This document shows, piece by piece, positions 25,045 to 41,999 of a stretch of DNA of 64,000 bases (the first letter of the stretch is position 1; each line of letters begins with the position of its first letter). The stretch is from positions 120,983 through 184,982 of the forward strand of contig NQMI01000084.1 of NCBI GenBank assembly GCA_002270565.1, given 5' to 3'. The position numbers and the translations under genes were made by a program. Origin of the DNA: Stenocarpella maydis. Lineage: Eukaryota > Ascomycota > Sordariomycetes > Diaporthales > Diaporthaceae. The notes under the pieces are model-generated. The model was not told the DNA's origin. It ran no database searches and saw only the letters and a program-made list of their open reading frames with translations.

Positions 25045-28000
25045 TCAAGAGTTGAGCGTCTTGATCATCATCTTGGCCTTCCTGCTGTCCTGGACCATGA
25101 GGCCACGGCTCGTGAAGACGGTGTGCATCGTGTCGACCACCTTGTGGAAACTGCTCGCGGCCCCCTTCTCCTGTGTAAATCGGACAATGCTGAGGTGGTT
25201 GCGCTTGCCGTGCTCAATCACCGTGATGATCTCGACAGCGAAATGGACCTCCTTCATGTTCAGGACTGTTTCAGGCAATGGGTTAGCCAGTGCATTTAGT
25301 CTGAGCGGGGACAGCTGTGACAGTGGAATCGGTCGGTGGCTGTTACTCACAGTTCTTCCTGCCCACTCTCGCAAAAACAATGTTGCGCTCCTTGTCAACC
25401 TCGACGTCGCGTATGCCCCACTTGCGCCACTCCCGCAGCAGGATCGTAACCTCCTGCCGGGCGCGGCGGCGCGACATCTGCAGGCAAAGATACCGCCTAG
25501 AAGGCTTGACTCTGAATAGACGTGCCAGCCAGTTCTGCCGGGGCTCAATCTGCCGGGCGCCAGTGTCACCATTGTCGCCATGGCCATCCTGGGTTACCGA
25601 TGGAACTTCAGAGAGGCGGCGGGTGGCATCGAAGCTTACGCTATCATCTTCGTAGTCTGGGGCTGTGGTACGTGTCAGCCAAAAAACTCCACAATCGACG
25701 GCTCACTACAGTATCAGCACCTACCTGCGATCGACATTCGATTAATACTCTTCGAGCTCTTCCAGAACATGAAGCTCTTCTTCTTGGAGGGCTGAGCGGC
25801 CACCGCGGGCGGCTGAATACCGGTCGAAGTAGAATCGAATCGCCGAGGTTTTGCGGTGGCTGCTCCTGTCTCGTGTGGCTGATCCCCGGTCGCTACCGAA
25901 TTCTCGGGAGCCTCATCCATCTCGCCCTTTGAATTGGTTCTCGAGCTTCGCCGGAACCATGTTGACAGTTTCCTCTTGGGCCCAATGGACGAGCCATTAC
26001 TGCTTGATGTACGATTCATCGTCGGCTCTTCAGGCAGGTCAGGCATCCGACTGTGGAAACTGTACTGCTTTCGAGCATCCGACTCTTGTGGTGCCTTGGG
26101 GACCTCGCTTGTTGGGGGCGTCGAACCTACAGACTTCTTGCGAACGTTGAGTGGCTTGGGTATGATGGACGATGCTGCCGACCTCATCATCGTAGGAGAC
26201 TCCACCACACGGATCGTGTGCTCTGCGCTGACTGTAAGGAGGTCAAGGTTGCTGTTGTCGCTTGGGGTTGGCAGCGCAGCCGAGGCTGTCATGTGTGGTG
26301 CCGAAACAATCCGGGCCTGACCGTTGTGAACCTTTGGTGACTCGTAAATCGATGGGAGAGGACGCGATTCACGAGCATAATGTGCATACACTGGTGCCGA
26401 CGTAATGCGGCGCCGGCTAGCAGGAGAAGTCGCCAAAGGAGCGACGTTGAGGGAGGTATTTGGGCCTTTTTGACGATTGGTAGTGGGAGTAATCTCACTC
26501 GGGGGCGTTGGTGGCAATGGCCTCGAATCCCAGGGATTGCTAGCACGAGGCCTGCAAGCAGGCTCTGGCGTCTTTTGAACTGGAGGCGTACCGAAGTCCA
26601 CAGAAAAAGGGGTCAGGCTTCTGCGGGCCCTATCCAGAGTGTCAGAAGGCGAGCCTATGAGTGAGCTGCTGAACGCATCGTCGCAGTCCCTGGCGATGCT
26701 GTTGCTGAAGTGAATCATCTCCTCGTCTATAAAAGAGGCAGAACCGCCGGTGTAACGGAGTGAGTTTTCCGAATCATGCTCCTTCTTGATCTTCTTGCGA
26801 GGGCTATTTGGCGAGGTGTTGTCCCTGCCATACGTCGACTGATCACCGGCGATGCTGGCTGAAGCCGGGATGTTACCGCCGTGTCCATGTTGGTTGGCTG
26901 ACGGTTGGCCTTTGCGGATACTTGGGAAGTTCACGCCGCGCTTGTGTCGAGGCTTGACTAACAAGCTCATGGTGCCTTGACGACTGCTGTGAATCGAACT
27001 CATTGAACTTCTCTGCGACGGTGCATAGCTCACAGTGCGAGAGCGGATCGACGGGTTCATTCTCTTCCTTGCCAGCGACGAAGACCCGGTTCCCATCCTA
27101 GACGGCACCGAGCCGGAGGCCGCACTCCTTGCTTTTCCGAGCTCTAGATAACGTGCGCGGTGAACCACAATCCTCGCTTGGCTCGCTTGGCCCGGCGCGA
27201 GGTCGCGCGACGCATGGTATGGATCGTAGCTCCGGACCGTGCCACTGGCCTCTGTGTCGGCGACTGTCGATATAACAGTGAATCGGGATGGTGTTCGCCC
27301 CTGGACATTGAACTGACGCGTTGAGACGCGTGTTGTCCAGGCTGGCGGCCGCAGATGGTGGTAGTCGCTGGTGGAGTGGGCGAGGCCGGGGTCGTAGTTC
27401 TCCAAGAGTCGGTCTCGGTGGCTTACGAGAAGGTGGTAGAAGAGTTTTTGTTCGTTTGGTCCCTTGCTCAAAAGCTTAGACTTAATTTCGCTCTCGTCGG
27501 CAGAGTGCCACATAGCACGGAGCTGCCGAAGAATCTGGGGTTCGACGTCGCGGACATAGATGGGGGCGTCTTTTGACCTCGTTCTCATGTCAACGGGCTG
27601 TTTTCGGTGATTCTCGAAACCAGGGAAGTTGTCGTATTTCTTGATCAGTGGGTGCTCCCACATCTCTCTGATCGAGATGCGCCTATCCGGATCCGTCACA
27701 AGGATTTGCCTGATCAGGTGTTTGGCATCAGAACTGAATCTCTCGGGCATGACGTAAAGTGCCCTCTTCGACATTGACAACATCGTGGCTATGTTCTCGT
27801 TGTCGAAGGGAAGTCTCTGTTCCAGCATTGCGAACAGAATTACACCCATGCTCCAAACGTCTATCTTGTCTCCACGATAATTCTTGCCCTTCAGAAGCTC
27901 GGGAGCAGCGTAGTGAGGGCTTCCGCAGGAAGTGCGCAGCTTCTTGTCGTTTTGATGGAGCGCGGCCATGCCGAAGTCAATGATTTTGACTTCCCCCTCA

Positions 28001-28878
28001 GGCGACAGCAAGATGTTCTCGGGTTTGAGATCCCGGTGGCAAATATTCAGAGAGTGGCAATACTCCATAGCACTCATCATCTGCCGAAAAACGTAGACCG
28101 CGTCGTGCTCGCTCATCTTGCCATTCCGGTTGATGAACGAGTACATGTCCCCGCTGTCGCAGTACTCGAGGATCAGGTAGCTGCAGAAATGTATCCATGT
28201 TAGTAGGCTGCCATGAATTGCACAAGAGGGGTTTCATTACATCTCATTCCGGTTCTCCCAGACGTCTAAGATCTTGATGATGTTTGGATGTTCGATCAAC
28301 TTCATGATTGCGATCTCTCGCTCCACAGTCACCGGCAGGCGGCGAAATCCATCCTCTTCTTCTGGGAGTTGCTTCTCCGCCATGTCCAGCTGTGCGATGC
28401 TGCCAGCCTGGGCCAGGGATGCGGTCTTCTTGGATATGATCTTGACAGCAACGGACAGGTGGGTCAGGTGGTGACGCGCAAGCCGCACGCGCGCTGACGA
28501 GCCCTTTCTAAGGGTCTTGCCAAGCTGCCACGGCCCAATGTGCGTCTTGATCTTGGGGTCGTTAGAGCGCGCCGTCGAGGCGGACACGTTGAAAACCTGA
28601 GAATCTCGCTTGGATGAGTCCTGGCCCCGCGAGGCTTGCGAAATGACGGAGAGGCGCGGGTCGACGGGTGGCTGAGACAGAGGCTGAGTTGCCTTTTTGG
28701 GCTTCCTAGGAACCGATTCATCTTCGGCGACCACATTGGGAACGTTCTCTTTGCAGTCACTCTCGTAGGTCTTCGGAGGGTGAGAACGGTACCTGGGAGG
28801 TACGCTGTTGCCTCGCTTTCCCTTGTCACCAAGAGGAGCGCGTGGCGCTAGATCATGAGGAGCTGTGCGCTTGTCCAT
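25045..28878 (-). CDS. Hsl1/Nim1-type Ser/Thr protein kinase with C-terminal KA1-like domain
   Basis: Kinase of the Hsl1/Gin4/Cdr2 group, which in yeasts acts at the septum or cell cortex to control Wee1 and mitotic entry; the role here is inferred from the family. Four exons: 28878-28241, 28180-25725, 25662-25351 and 25265-25045. Introns are 60, 62 and 85 nt. Spliced length is 3,627 nt, 1,208 aa. The kinase domain covers about 115-400: ATP lysine Lys146 in VAVK, alpha-C Glu188, HRDLKPEN with Asp263, DFG at 281-283 and APE at 305-307. The glycine loop is degenerate, with Arg124 and Ala129 in place of two glycines. A Ser/Pro/Arg-rich linker fills about 450-1,080. The last 70 or so residues look like a KA1 lipid-binding domain ([16 protein letters not shown]; ends in MMIKTLNS). 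Start is the first in-frame ATG; the open frame extends upstream without another ATG. It is transcribed divergently from SMC5. Confidence 0.93.
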
Positions 28879-30451
28879 GTTGAAGTTGCGCCCGAGATGA
28901 TGTGTACTGGGAGATCTCAGAGCATGTTTAGGTGGTTCGGCAGAATGGATTAGGGATTTGGAAGGCTTAGGATGGATGAACCTGCTCGGTGTAACCGGTC
29001 GAAGGGACGCGGTCGCGTAGTGGGGCTGTAGACCAATGAGCACCTTGAGTTGCAACTGACATTCAGCAAGTTGTGGTCGACGAGCACTTCAAGGCTTGTG
29101 GGAAATGTGGATTTGCCAGTGGTGTTGTTTTGATGCTGGAGGTTGCTGGAGGTTGCCGGGGATGTGGGAGGGGCCGATACAATGTATGCAACGAGGATGC
29201 TTGGTCGCTGCGGAAACCAAAGCTTGGACCGCTTCACAAATGACAAAAGGTCGACGAAAAGATGATATCCAGAGTTCCGATCAAGCGCTGGCCCGAGGCT
29301 CTCTAAACAGGACGTGGAGGTTCCAAACTGTCAAGCTGTTGATGGCAACGTGGGACGGGCACAAGGGGCAGAGGGACGCTTGAGTGCAGGCACATAGGAA
29401 TGCGCAACAGGGGGGCAGCTTCCCGCCCACATGACACAACCCAAACACACGAGCCAGTCCCCAGGGTCCATCCATTGATATTGATCGACTAAGCAACTGG
29501 AATGCCCATTTCATGAGGCGTTTTCTAACCAAGTGTCGAGTGTAGCCGGACTTTCAGACTGGATTTCCGGCCTATTGAACATTGAGTCAGCCCAGATGTC
29601 CACGCACTTGTGCCACCGGCGTCTTGAAACGACTTCTCAACTTCCCAGGATACACTCTCGAGCCTTGCAGTAGAAAACCCATGGGAGTGGCCCGGAAGGC
29701 TGTTCAAATACGATAGATCCATCAGTATTGAATCAGTGTGTGACCCGCACCATGTGAAGGAAGCACTTGCTTTCCAGGTCCGGCAGCACATGGAGCTTTC
29801 GACGACGGACGACCAGGCCGTCATCTACGTAGTATCATAATACTCTGCCATTGTTGATTAAGAAATCGAGAGTGAATATCCGTCAAGCTCCCTTAGCAGC
29901 TCTGCCAGGTTCGGCCGGCTAGCAGCTACTGATAGGTAGGTAGGCCGAGGCTCGCATCGTCCCAGGTAGGAGGGAGGTCCATGTGTTTTGGGTCACTTTC
30001 ATGTCGAATAGTCCACGTGCATCATGCGAACCCAAGAATCTGACTTGAGCTGAGGAGTTCTCGGGACTGCTCGGTGAGTGGATGTATGGCCCTGGTGAGC
30101 CGTCACGCTAAGTACAAGGAATGTTGTTGAGAATCTAGTACGAATTGTCGACCATTGAGGTTGATCATCTTCAAGCTGTGGTCGACCGAGATCAGCTTGA
30201 GTGCTGAGTCAGCAAGCACGGCCATCCCTGATTGGCCCTCTATCTTATAAGCAGGGACCCCGCTAAAAGTTAATGGCGACGCGTCTGTCGCAAAGTACCC
30301 GCTGGGGCGCGTTCTGACTTCTGCCCGTCAACCTTCCATAGCTGCTGCCAGTCTTCCTGCCACTCCATCGGCTCGATGAGTCTCGCGCAGATTCATTCCG
30401 TCCTTATCTCTGCCTCTTTCTCCGAAGCATAGTTGCTGGTCCACGGCGACA
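28879..30451. promoter_or_regulatory. Divergent promoter region between the kinase gene and SMC5
   Basis: The two genes start 1,573 bp apart and run outwards, so this stretch must hold both leaders and promoters. A TATAA motif at 30246-30250 lies 206 bp upstream of the SMC5 ATG. No gene is recognised between them; the frame at 29525-29824 (-) has no family features. GGTAGGTAGGC-like direct repeats lie at about 29933-29945. Confidence 0.5.
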
Positions 30452-34140
<3,689 letters not shown>

Positions 34141-35932
34141 AGGGGGGGGCCGAAATCGTTAGCGAGAAATCAAGAAAGCAAGTGAGAATTTGTGTATCAT
34201 CGCAAGGGCGTTGCTAGGAGAAGGCCCAGGCCATGGATTTGTTTAGCATGGTCACTTCTGGGCGGATGTTTACGCTGTTCGCTACGATACCCAATTCACC
34301 TACACATGTAGATCAATGTCTCTCCCACCTTTTGGGATAGTCCTCAGTGACTCGCAGCCCTTGAGACCGTTGCAGTGATTACTATGACTGAGTGGCTGAC
34401 GCCTACCTCCAACATTTCGGTGCTCAGGGCACAGGTAGCAATGTTTCCCGGGAGGACGGATCAGGATATAATTGATGTGTGACCAGTACCTAACCCGGTG
34501 ACCCCCGGGGTTCCGAGATCCTCGGTCCTGGCCAATGTTTCTGCTACACTGAAGTGGTTCTCTTAGGTGGGCGTGAGGAATATCCCCACGGGTGAGTACC
34601 ACGTAGGCGCTCTACCTCCCGCCGCCCAGACACATCAAAGTTGCGACAAATTTCCCGAGACGCTTCATGCAATCACAACTGCGCATTCCGACATGGACAG
34701 ACACTAGTAGCAACGTCCTTCGAAGCATGCGAGCGGTTCCTACTCGCCGCTGTCTCGCAGTTTCCAAAAGTCATTGCATGGCAGCCGCCGGCCTGGACCC
34801 AACCATAACACACCCGTTCCTTACACGGAAGAGCAGAGTGCAGCTCATATCCGCTTCACGAGAACAACCCCATGGGGAGTCCCGTGAACTCTGGAATAAT
34901 GAGAGGGTGGCAGGCGGCGTCAGACTTTCCCCATTGCTTCTGGCCCCCTCCGTCAGAGGTTCTAGCTTATCTCTTCCTCTCTCTCGGAAAGACATACGAG
35001 CGCCCAGTGCCCGTGTCTCGGGTAGCTACATATCCTGTGACACCTCCTTGTCCATATTTATTCCGGCTCGAGCCCCGTTCTCGGCGGGCGGTCGTGGCCA
35101 CGCGGTTTTATACATATTGGTTTCTGGGGGCTGAAGATCGTTCCTTCGGGATGAAGAAGAAGAAGCAAGCAAAGATGGCGTAGTCACACGTTGTGCCTGT
35201 CTGCGCAAAGGTTCGGGCAACAGCCGTACTCTCACATCCGCTGCTCTTCTAGTTGGGCTTCCCGGGTTACCCAATGGCCTGGCCTGGGTATAATAAAAAG
35301 AACAGCAAGATTGATGAGCCTCATGGAATTTCCCAAGGGAATTGTGGTTATGTCCCAATACTGTGACGCAGCCCATCGATTCATGAGCACACGTCGACTC
35401 CCATAGGAGTCCTCAGCAGTGGCAACTCAATAACATGCAAGCGCACATAGCCCACCAAACTCGCGTCGCCCAGTGATGGAAACAGACAACTCACACCTTC
35501 TGCATGCAACTCCCGGTGGCGCCGTCACTCCCGTCACCGCCAAATTCTGGCCACGGGCACAACGTACTTACGTTGTGTACCATGCAAGTAAATAGTGGTG
35601 GTTGTGGTGCCCGTGGCTGACGCAGCCCAGCCCAAACGAAGCGGCAGCCGCGAGATTGGTCCTCAGCCCGCGCCGGGGTTTACTGGACTGCAGCTCGCGC
35701 CTTGTCTTCACTGCTGAAAAAAATAATGGAGTGATCTCCGCGCCATCGCATGCGTGGCAAAGGGACAAGAGCCACAGGGACCAATTGCCGTCTGCGCGGA
35801 CATCTGGCTCGCCGTCCCGTCAAAGGGGGGCTTTTATTAGAACAATTATTTCCTCCCCCTTTCAGTTGGTAACGCAGATCATCGCCTGCCCCAAGCGCCC
35901 GAGCCCTGGGTGCAGAAAGGGAAGCGGTCACC

Positions 35933-35965
35933 TTTTTTTTTTTTTTTTTTTTGGGGGGGGGGGGG
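35933..35965. repeat. Homopolymer junction T20-G13
   Basis: Twenty T (35933-35952) run directly into thirteen G (35953-35965) on the + strand. Lengths may be affected by sequencing slippage. Confidence 0.85.
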
Positions 35966-38900
35966 CGAAGTATAGCACGGCACAAGAGCATCTGCATTGC
36001 CGCTTTACACACAAGGTACATGCAACTCGAGTCCGTGAAGTAGGTAGCTGACCTCAGCGTTCGCGGTGCCATTCTATACGCGCATCAAGCTGCGCCACAC
36101 CCTCTGCGGAGAACAAGATATGCAATCCATACATCCCCGAGATAGCAGAACGCCACCATGCACAATTTCAAGGCGGAGCAGTGTCGCGCGTCGGCACGAA
36201 ACCCTGACTGGAGCCTTTCATAGGCTCCCGGATTGGGGCCACTCGGCCGCAGACCACCATCTGGGAGATTTCATGAGCCTAGCCTCTAGGCCGTCTCTCA
36301 GCCGGTCGAGCATGCTCGACCGCGATGCTGGTGACATATAACCCCCCGCCCCCCAGATAGCAATATACGTCTTATTGATGCTGCCGTGAAGTGGCGACAG
36401 GGCATCATCATCTCATGCTTCGGAGATAACAGTTATCAGGCAGGTCAGGACAAAAAGGTCCGGCCCTGGGCACACACAAACTTCGGTACCCTAGGAAAGC
36501 ACCAGCCTCGCACGTCGCGACGGTTGGCCAGCTCGGTGTTTCTGACCCTGGCATATAGCAGATGAAGGAAGCCAGGGCCGCGTGTGGCGGCCAGTCAGCG
36601 ACACAGATACTGGCCACGATGGTGCGTTGGTGATGTATAGGTTCGCCATTGGGTTCCCGGGACCTCAGACACCCGGAGAGCTGGGGTAGACGGCAGGCTG
36701 CGCGTTATCAGAGGGGCCAGGGCCACCACGCAGAGGAGCCTATGGGGAATCGGCTCGGGGATTTGTGTTCCAGCCCGCTGAGGGCCGAACCGTTTGGGTC
36801 GCCAGGCGCATCCGCCATGCTCGGTACCACGGTTGAAGCGCAGCTGCGTCGTCAAAGCCCAGAAATCAAGGGTAGCCTCAGTTAGCCTGTCTGCAAGGGT
36901 TTCCTTCCTGGACAGCTATGTCGGTCAGGTTCTGGGTTACCAAGACTCGAAGCAAACGTTCGTTGTTTCTCTGATGGTTGTGCTCGGCAGCATACGGACA
37001 GGAATGGAAGCTGCAGAGACAAGATTAAGATGCCGCGGTGTGGCAGCATAGCCCGTGGGACGTGAACATCGTTCGATTACACAGGTCGCCCCAGACTTGC
37101 TCATGGGGAGTGCCCCTCGGAACATTGGCCGCGGCAGTAAACCGCCAAACCTCACCGCGGCTTCGCGGGCCTACCTCGGTTGTTGGCCTTACGGCTCCGT
37201 ATCCGTCTTGTGCATCATTCGCTCGTCATCGTGGAGATCCGCAAATATGAGAAATTATTTCGGCGTGTTGCGCGCGCTCCAGACAAAGCCGGGTCTGTTG
37301 CTGATCCCTAAAAACTAGATCGAAGTGGCCCGCGCAGGAGCATCGATCACAAACCCAACTAACTATACTCCGTACTATTGTGTCGGTTGACCCAGCATTG
37401 GAATCGCGAGGGCCGAATGGGATTCGTCCCGAGAGCTCTGGATGGACGGACTGTGGGGCTCGGAGCAAGGCTGAGGCGCCCTATTGCGGACGTGCATATC
37501 TGCACGAGGTTCCATTGTTAGGCAGCAACGACAAAGATCTGTGATATATGTGTGAAGACACTCCCCCTCAGCTGTGAGACTGAAGGCTCTGGTGCACGTG
37601 CAAAGGAGCTTCAGCCGCAGAGGCAACTCGTCAGCCCGCAAGATACTTCAAAGGGGGGATAGCCTGAGAGCCTGATTCCCAAATTATTTCCGCGGTTTCA
37701 AGGTGGGATGGCCGTAAGTGGCTGGAGAGGCCAACACCTGCAGAATGTCTGTCAAACTGTTAGCCTGGCAGCCTGGGTCTTGTTATCTGCAATTCTGGGA
37801 TTGAATAAGCTCGCCATTGATAATGGGCATCTTTGAGCTTCGTATTCGTCCTTTCTTGGTGGCTTAAATTTGCTTTTCTGTCGCACGCGAAACGCGCAGG
37901 CTCGCCCCGGTCGAGCAGACCCGAGCACCTGGCACGACGGGCACGTGGAGCCGCAAGTAATTCAAGCGTCGCATCTCTGACCATTGCTATGTCGGGCTCA
38001 GTCGCTGATGGTTTGGTTTGCCAGGTACGATGGCATCCAGGACCGTGTGTGGCAGAGTCCCACGGGCAAGCTGAAAGAACTGAGTGCCCGCAGCGCATAC
38101 ATACTCGAGTACCTATGGGAATCCATTCCAGCAAACCGGGTGATAAGGACAGGCATCAAGCCACAGTCAGGTTTGTCATCTGATAACATTACCAACCCGC
38201 CGCACCGAGTAGAATTGGTGTGCTTGGTGCGTACCGCATGCGTCGCCTTCTTCAGCTGCGGGTTTGTCTTCCTGACCTGACCATCCTCTAACAGTGCCGT
38301 TTGGTTGTGTGGATCTTGGGTAGTTGGCGCTTCTACACTATTCCGGCCAACCGTGCGTTCGCATTGTCGCATTACACGGCGTCAGAGGGCCATCATGCTA
38401 TCCCTTTTGCCGACCGCAATACGAACCAGGGAGTCCATTTTTCCAGTTTCAGCCCCAGGTACTCCGACCATGACCTGGTCTCGCAACAACGTCTTGTTAC
38501 GTGGTTGATAGGTGACGGTACGGCTCCCGCGGTTGCAACATCTAACACATCGAAGTAACTCGGTTTTTATGGACGCCGATCCAATCCCCAATCGTCGAAC
38601 ACGCACTGGTCTCCACATGCTGCTTCGGTCTTCAGCGGGATCGCGTTATGCATAGGCGTGACGGGGAGTTTGGTCGTCGAATACACTAGGTCCAAAGACA
38701 GCGAGTGGATCGCTCATGCACTCGACGGCCAGCACAAATTTCGGCCGCAGTATCTTCATGTCCCGTTAGTAGTTAGATTTGATGTTCGGTTCGACAAGCC
38801 GACCGTTGACAGCCAATGTCACTTCGCAAGCTCGAGACATCGGCCTCCGAGCCTCCTGGAGTTCTTGCCAGGGCCTGCAGGGCTACCTACATAGTACATA

Positions 38901-41588
38901 GTACACACCTGACAGGCCTGTCGTGGGCCGTCCGGAGGCAAAGGACCGAGCTAAGACACCGTCGGGGATCCCAGTGTCGGCAACAAATAGGGGCGGCTGC
39001 ACGCGGTGCGCGGCTCCTGCAGCAAGATGCCATTTCCCAATTTCCCATTCCAAGTTTTCGCCAAGCTGATGGCTGCCGCCATGCAAGCGCGCCCGGACGG
39101 GTTGCGAGTTGAGTCCGACCGTTCCGCTGGTTGCGAACGAAGCATCCGATCTTGTCTGAAAAGCCGAGAATGAGGGACTTAGCTTGTGCCACGACCCTTT
39201 GCTCGAGTACAGCAAAACGACGCCGTCCCGGTGTGCGTGCAGAGCTGAATGTCGCCCAGGCAGCCAGGCTGCTACTCGGTATGGCGTGAATCGGTATTGG
39301 CAAAAGCGGAGCTGTTGGCCAGCCCGACTGGCGACGTGGCTATGCTCCCCACATGGTCCGTACGATGCTGTCCGCCGAGGACTAGGGTTGCATAGCAGCC
39401 ACCGGGCCAGAGGGCTGTTCAAGGCCGTCTGGACCTTTGAAGCTGTTGATAACGAAAGCGGCAATGATCTCGCTGGATTGAGTTCAGTCTATCACATCCT
39501 TCTAGACTAGTAGTTGCATCTGCCGACATGGTGTCTCCTTGTCCGGCTCGGACTCGTCCGGATCTCTCGGGGCTGTCGGGCTGCTCGTCGCACAAATTAC
39601 GGGTGGCTTGGATCATGCTATGTCGTCTCTACTTCTTGACCGAGTTTCTGGCCCCCAAGGCTTTGCAGTTAGCAGTTGGCCCTGGCTGGTACCCGCTACT
39701 TCAGAAATGGACATGCAGCAGCACGAGATGTGCTGCTGTCCGTGTTCGAATCCACTGATGCAGAGAGGGTAGCAAGGAAGGCAGCCAAGCGACCAGGCTG
39801 CAGCCTTGCCAGCTGCCAGCTGCCAGCTCCCGGAGGCTGGTGGCTGCTCGACCGTATGGCGAATTAGCAACGCACCGAACGAGGTGTGTGCTTGGGTAAC
39901 AAGAATACTTACTGGCCTGTTGTTGACCAATTGAGCACTCAAGCTCGCCCACCAGCCACGATCAATCGTCTATCGGCGTTCCGTTGTCCAAGCGTCCCGT
40001 AATCCCATGGTTGACGGGATGGTAGGCAAGGATCAGGCCTGCCGAAGACATGGATGACGCTGAACTTGTCCAGGCTGCCGGGCGTGCTTTGTGTCAAACG
40101 TGGTATGTAGTATCCAAGTCCAAACGCGGAAGCTAATGAACTGATCGGCTGAGGCGGATCGTGGACACTCGCAAGGGTGACGGTACTGAATGGCCTTGGC
40201 GCACTTGGTATATGTGTGGCTCCTCAACGATACAAGAAGATGGGCTTGTCGCCGGTGCTGATCAGTCGCGATTCGAGAGACTCGCCGGAGCTTTCCCAGG
40301 CCATTCCGACTCCCCCTTAATCTTTGTGCCGACAGCAGCAGCCCCACGCCCTGCATATGCAATGGAGGCACATGGAGACGGGGCTGACTCCGAGCATGCC
40401 CCAGCAGCGGCCCTATACCGCACATTTTGTATTGGAAGCTGAGACGTAGGCAGGCGCTGGTTAACTGCATCTCGGCGTCTTGGAAGCTGGAGAGGGCTAA
40501 TGTCCACTCGGGGCACTCGACCGTGCGATTGAACAATTGGTGTATCTTTGAGCACCGTCGTCATCTGGGCACAACCTAATAAAGGCCCACTGCGGCCGGG
40601 AAGCCACGTTGGAAAGTTCTGGGCCCCACAGAGGCGAGGATCATGCTGCTTGACCCCCTGGGCATGGACTCTAGTGTACTGTGCATGGTCAGAGACGACT
40701 CTTTGGCACACACGGACGACGGTTTCGGCCAGTGCTTCTTGGGAGCGAAGAAGGCGCAGATATTTCCAGCGTGTGTGTATGAATTTACTGTGACATGTGC
40801 CTGGGTTCCAAATGAGAAGATATGGGAGGGTGAGTGCTATGTGCAGCACTGCGTACAGCACAGTTGGAAGTGCCTGAAGTGCAGTTGGTGTGCCGATCCG
40901 TCCTGCCAAATCTAACATCACGAAGTTGTTGTTTCCCTCGGGAGCGTGCCGAGATAGGAGGTGGGAGTCGCGGCCGCACTCTGGGACGGAGCGTTTGCAC
41001 AACCGCGCGTCTAGGAATCTTGCGGCCTTGAACCGCTCAGCAGCCGTTGATGGTCAGCAGCAGTCTCGGTCTTGGGGGACCTAGCCGGCGTTGATGAATG
41101 AATTATTCGGCTGCATTGTGGGAAACTCGACAGCTGGGCAATGTGATTGATATTCACATGCTTCTGCCCGAGTGTGTGCCAGTGTGGCTCAGCTGGCAGC
41201 CAATGCGTGCGTTCGGTCGTATATCCACGCGTATCCGTATTTGCAGACCGCAGACCGGACTGGGCAGTACCAAGCAGTTGGGAGACGGGCCAAGGCTGCT
41301 ACCGTGGGATGTTGATGATCCACCGAACATCCCCCCTTCTTGCTGCCAAAAGGTGGACCGACGGTCAATGGCCAGTTCGCCCCATCATTAATAATACAAG
41401 GCGGCACTGCTCCAGGGAGACAGGGGAGATACGTGGTAAAATAAAAGCTCACGAATCCTCCGCAACCCCCTGTCCGGGGCACAGGATACATACTACACTA
41501 TGTAGTGCAGTACTGTGGTGGGAGCACGATAAGAAGGCCACCGAGTACAAGAGAACGAAGCGTGATGATGGCGGATGTGCTCGTTGAT

Positions 41589-41624
41589 CCATGTTTTTTT
41601 TTTAAAAAAAAAAAAAAAACCATG
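41589..41624. repeat. T10-A16 self-complementary tract between CCATG repeats
   Basis: Ten T followed by sixteen A (41594-41619), flanked on both sides by the direct repeat CCATG (41589-41593 and 41620-41624). The tract can fold back on itself. The flanking 5-bp duplication resembles a target-site duplication, but no element lies between the copies. Confidence 0.8.
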
Positions 41625-41999
41625 TTGGCACCATCGTCCCACAGTAAATATGGGCGATGTACCCGTTCTCATCAGCCAAACACGAGCTACGCCTGGAAGA
41701 GCAAGGAGCAAGACAGAGCAAGAGAGCCCATCCCAGGACATGATGCAGGCCCAGTCAGGCCGTCCTCGCAATTACAGGCGAAGCACATGCATCAATTTGC
41801 AGCAGCCTTTCTGGGGCCGCATCTCCACCCAGTCTTTTGTCTTGCTTTGTCCTGCATCGCCCGTCTTTTTTTTTTTAGGGGATGGGGGGTGGTTCATACC
41901 GTCGCACGGTGTGTGTGTGTGTGCTTGCTATGTGCTGCTGCTGCTTTGCTTGGTGTGCTGGCCCTCCAGTCACAGTTCAGTCCAGTCCAGTCCAGTTGT

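Noticed and set aside
28879..29055. Upstream in-frame extension of the kinase (59 codons)
   Set aside because: It lacks an ATG (would begin at TTG) and shows no conserved motif; the first ATG at 28878 is preferred.
40262..41002. 246-codon ORF on the minus strand
   Set aside because: No domain; base-composition-like amino acid use and no gene structure around it.
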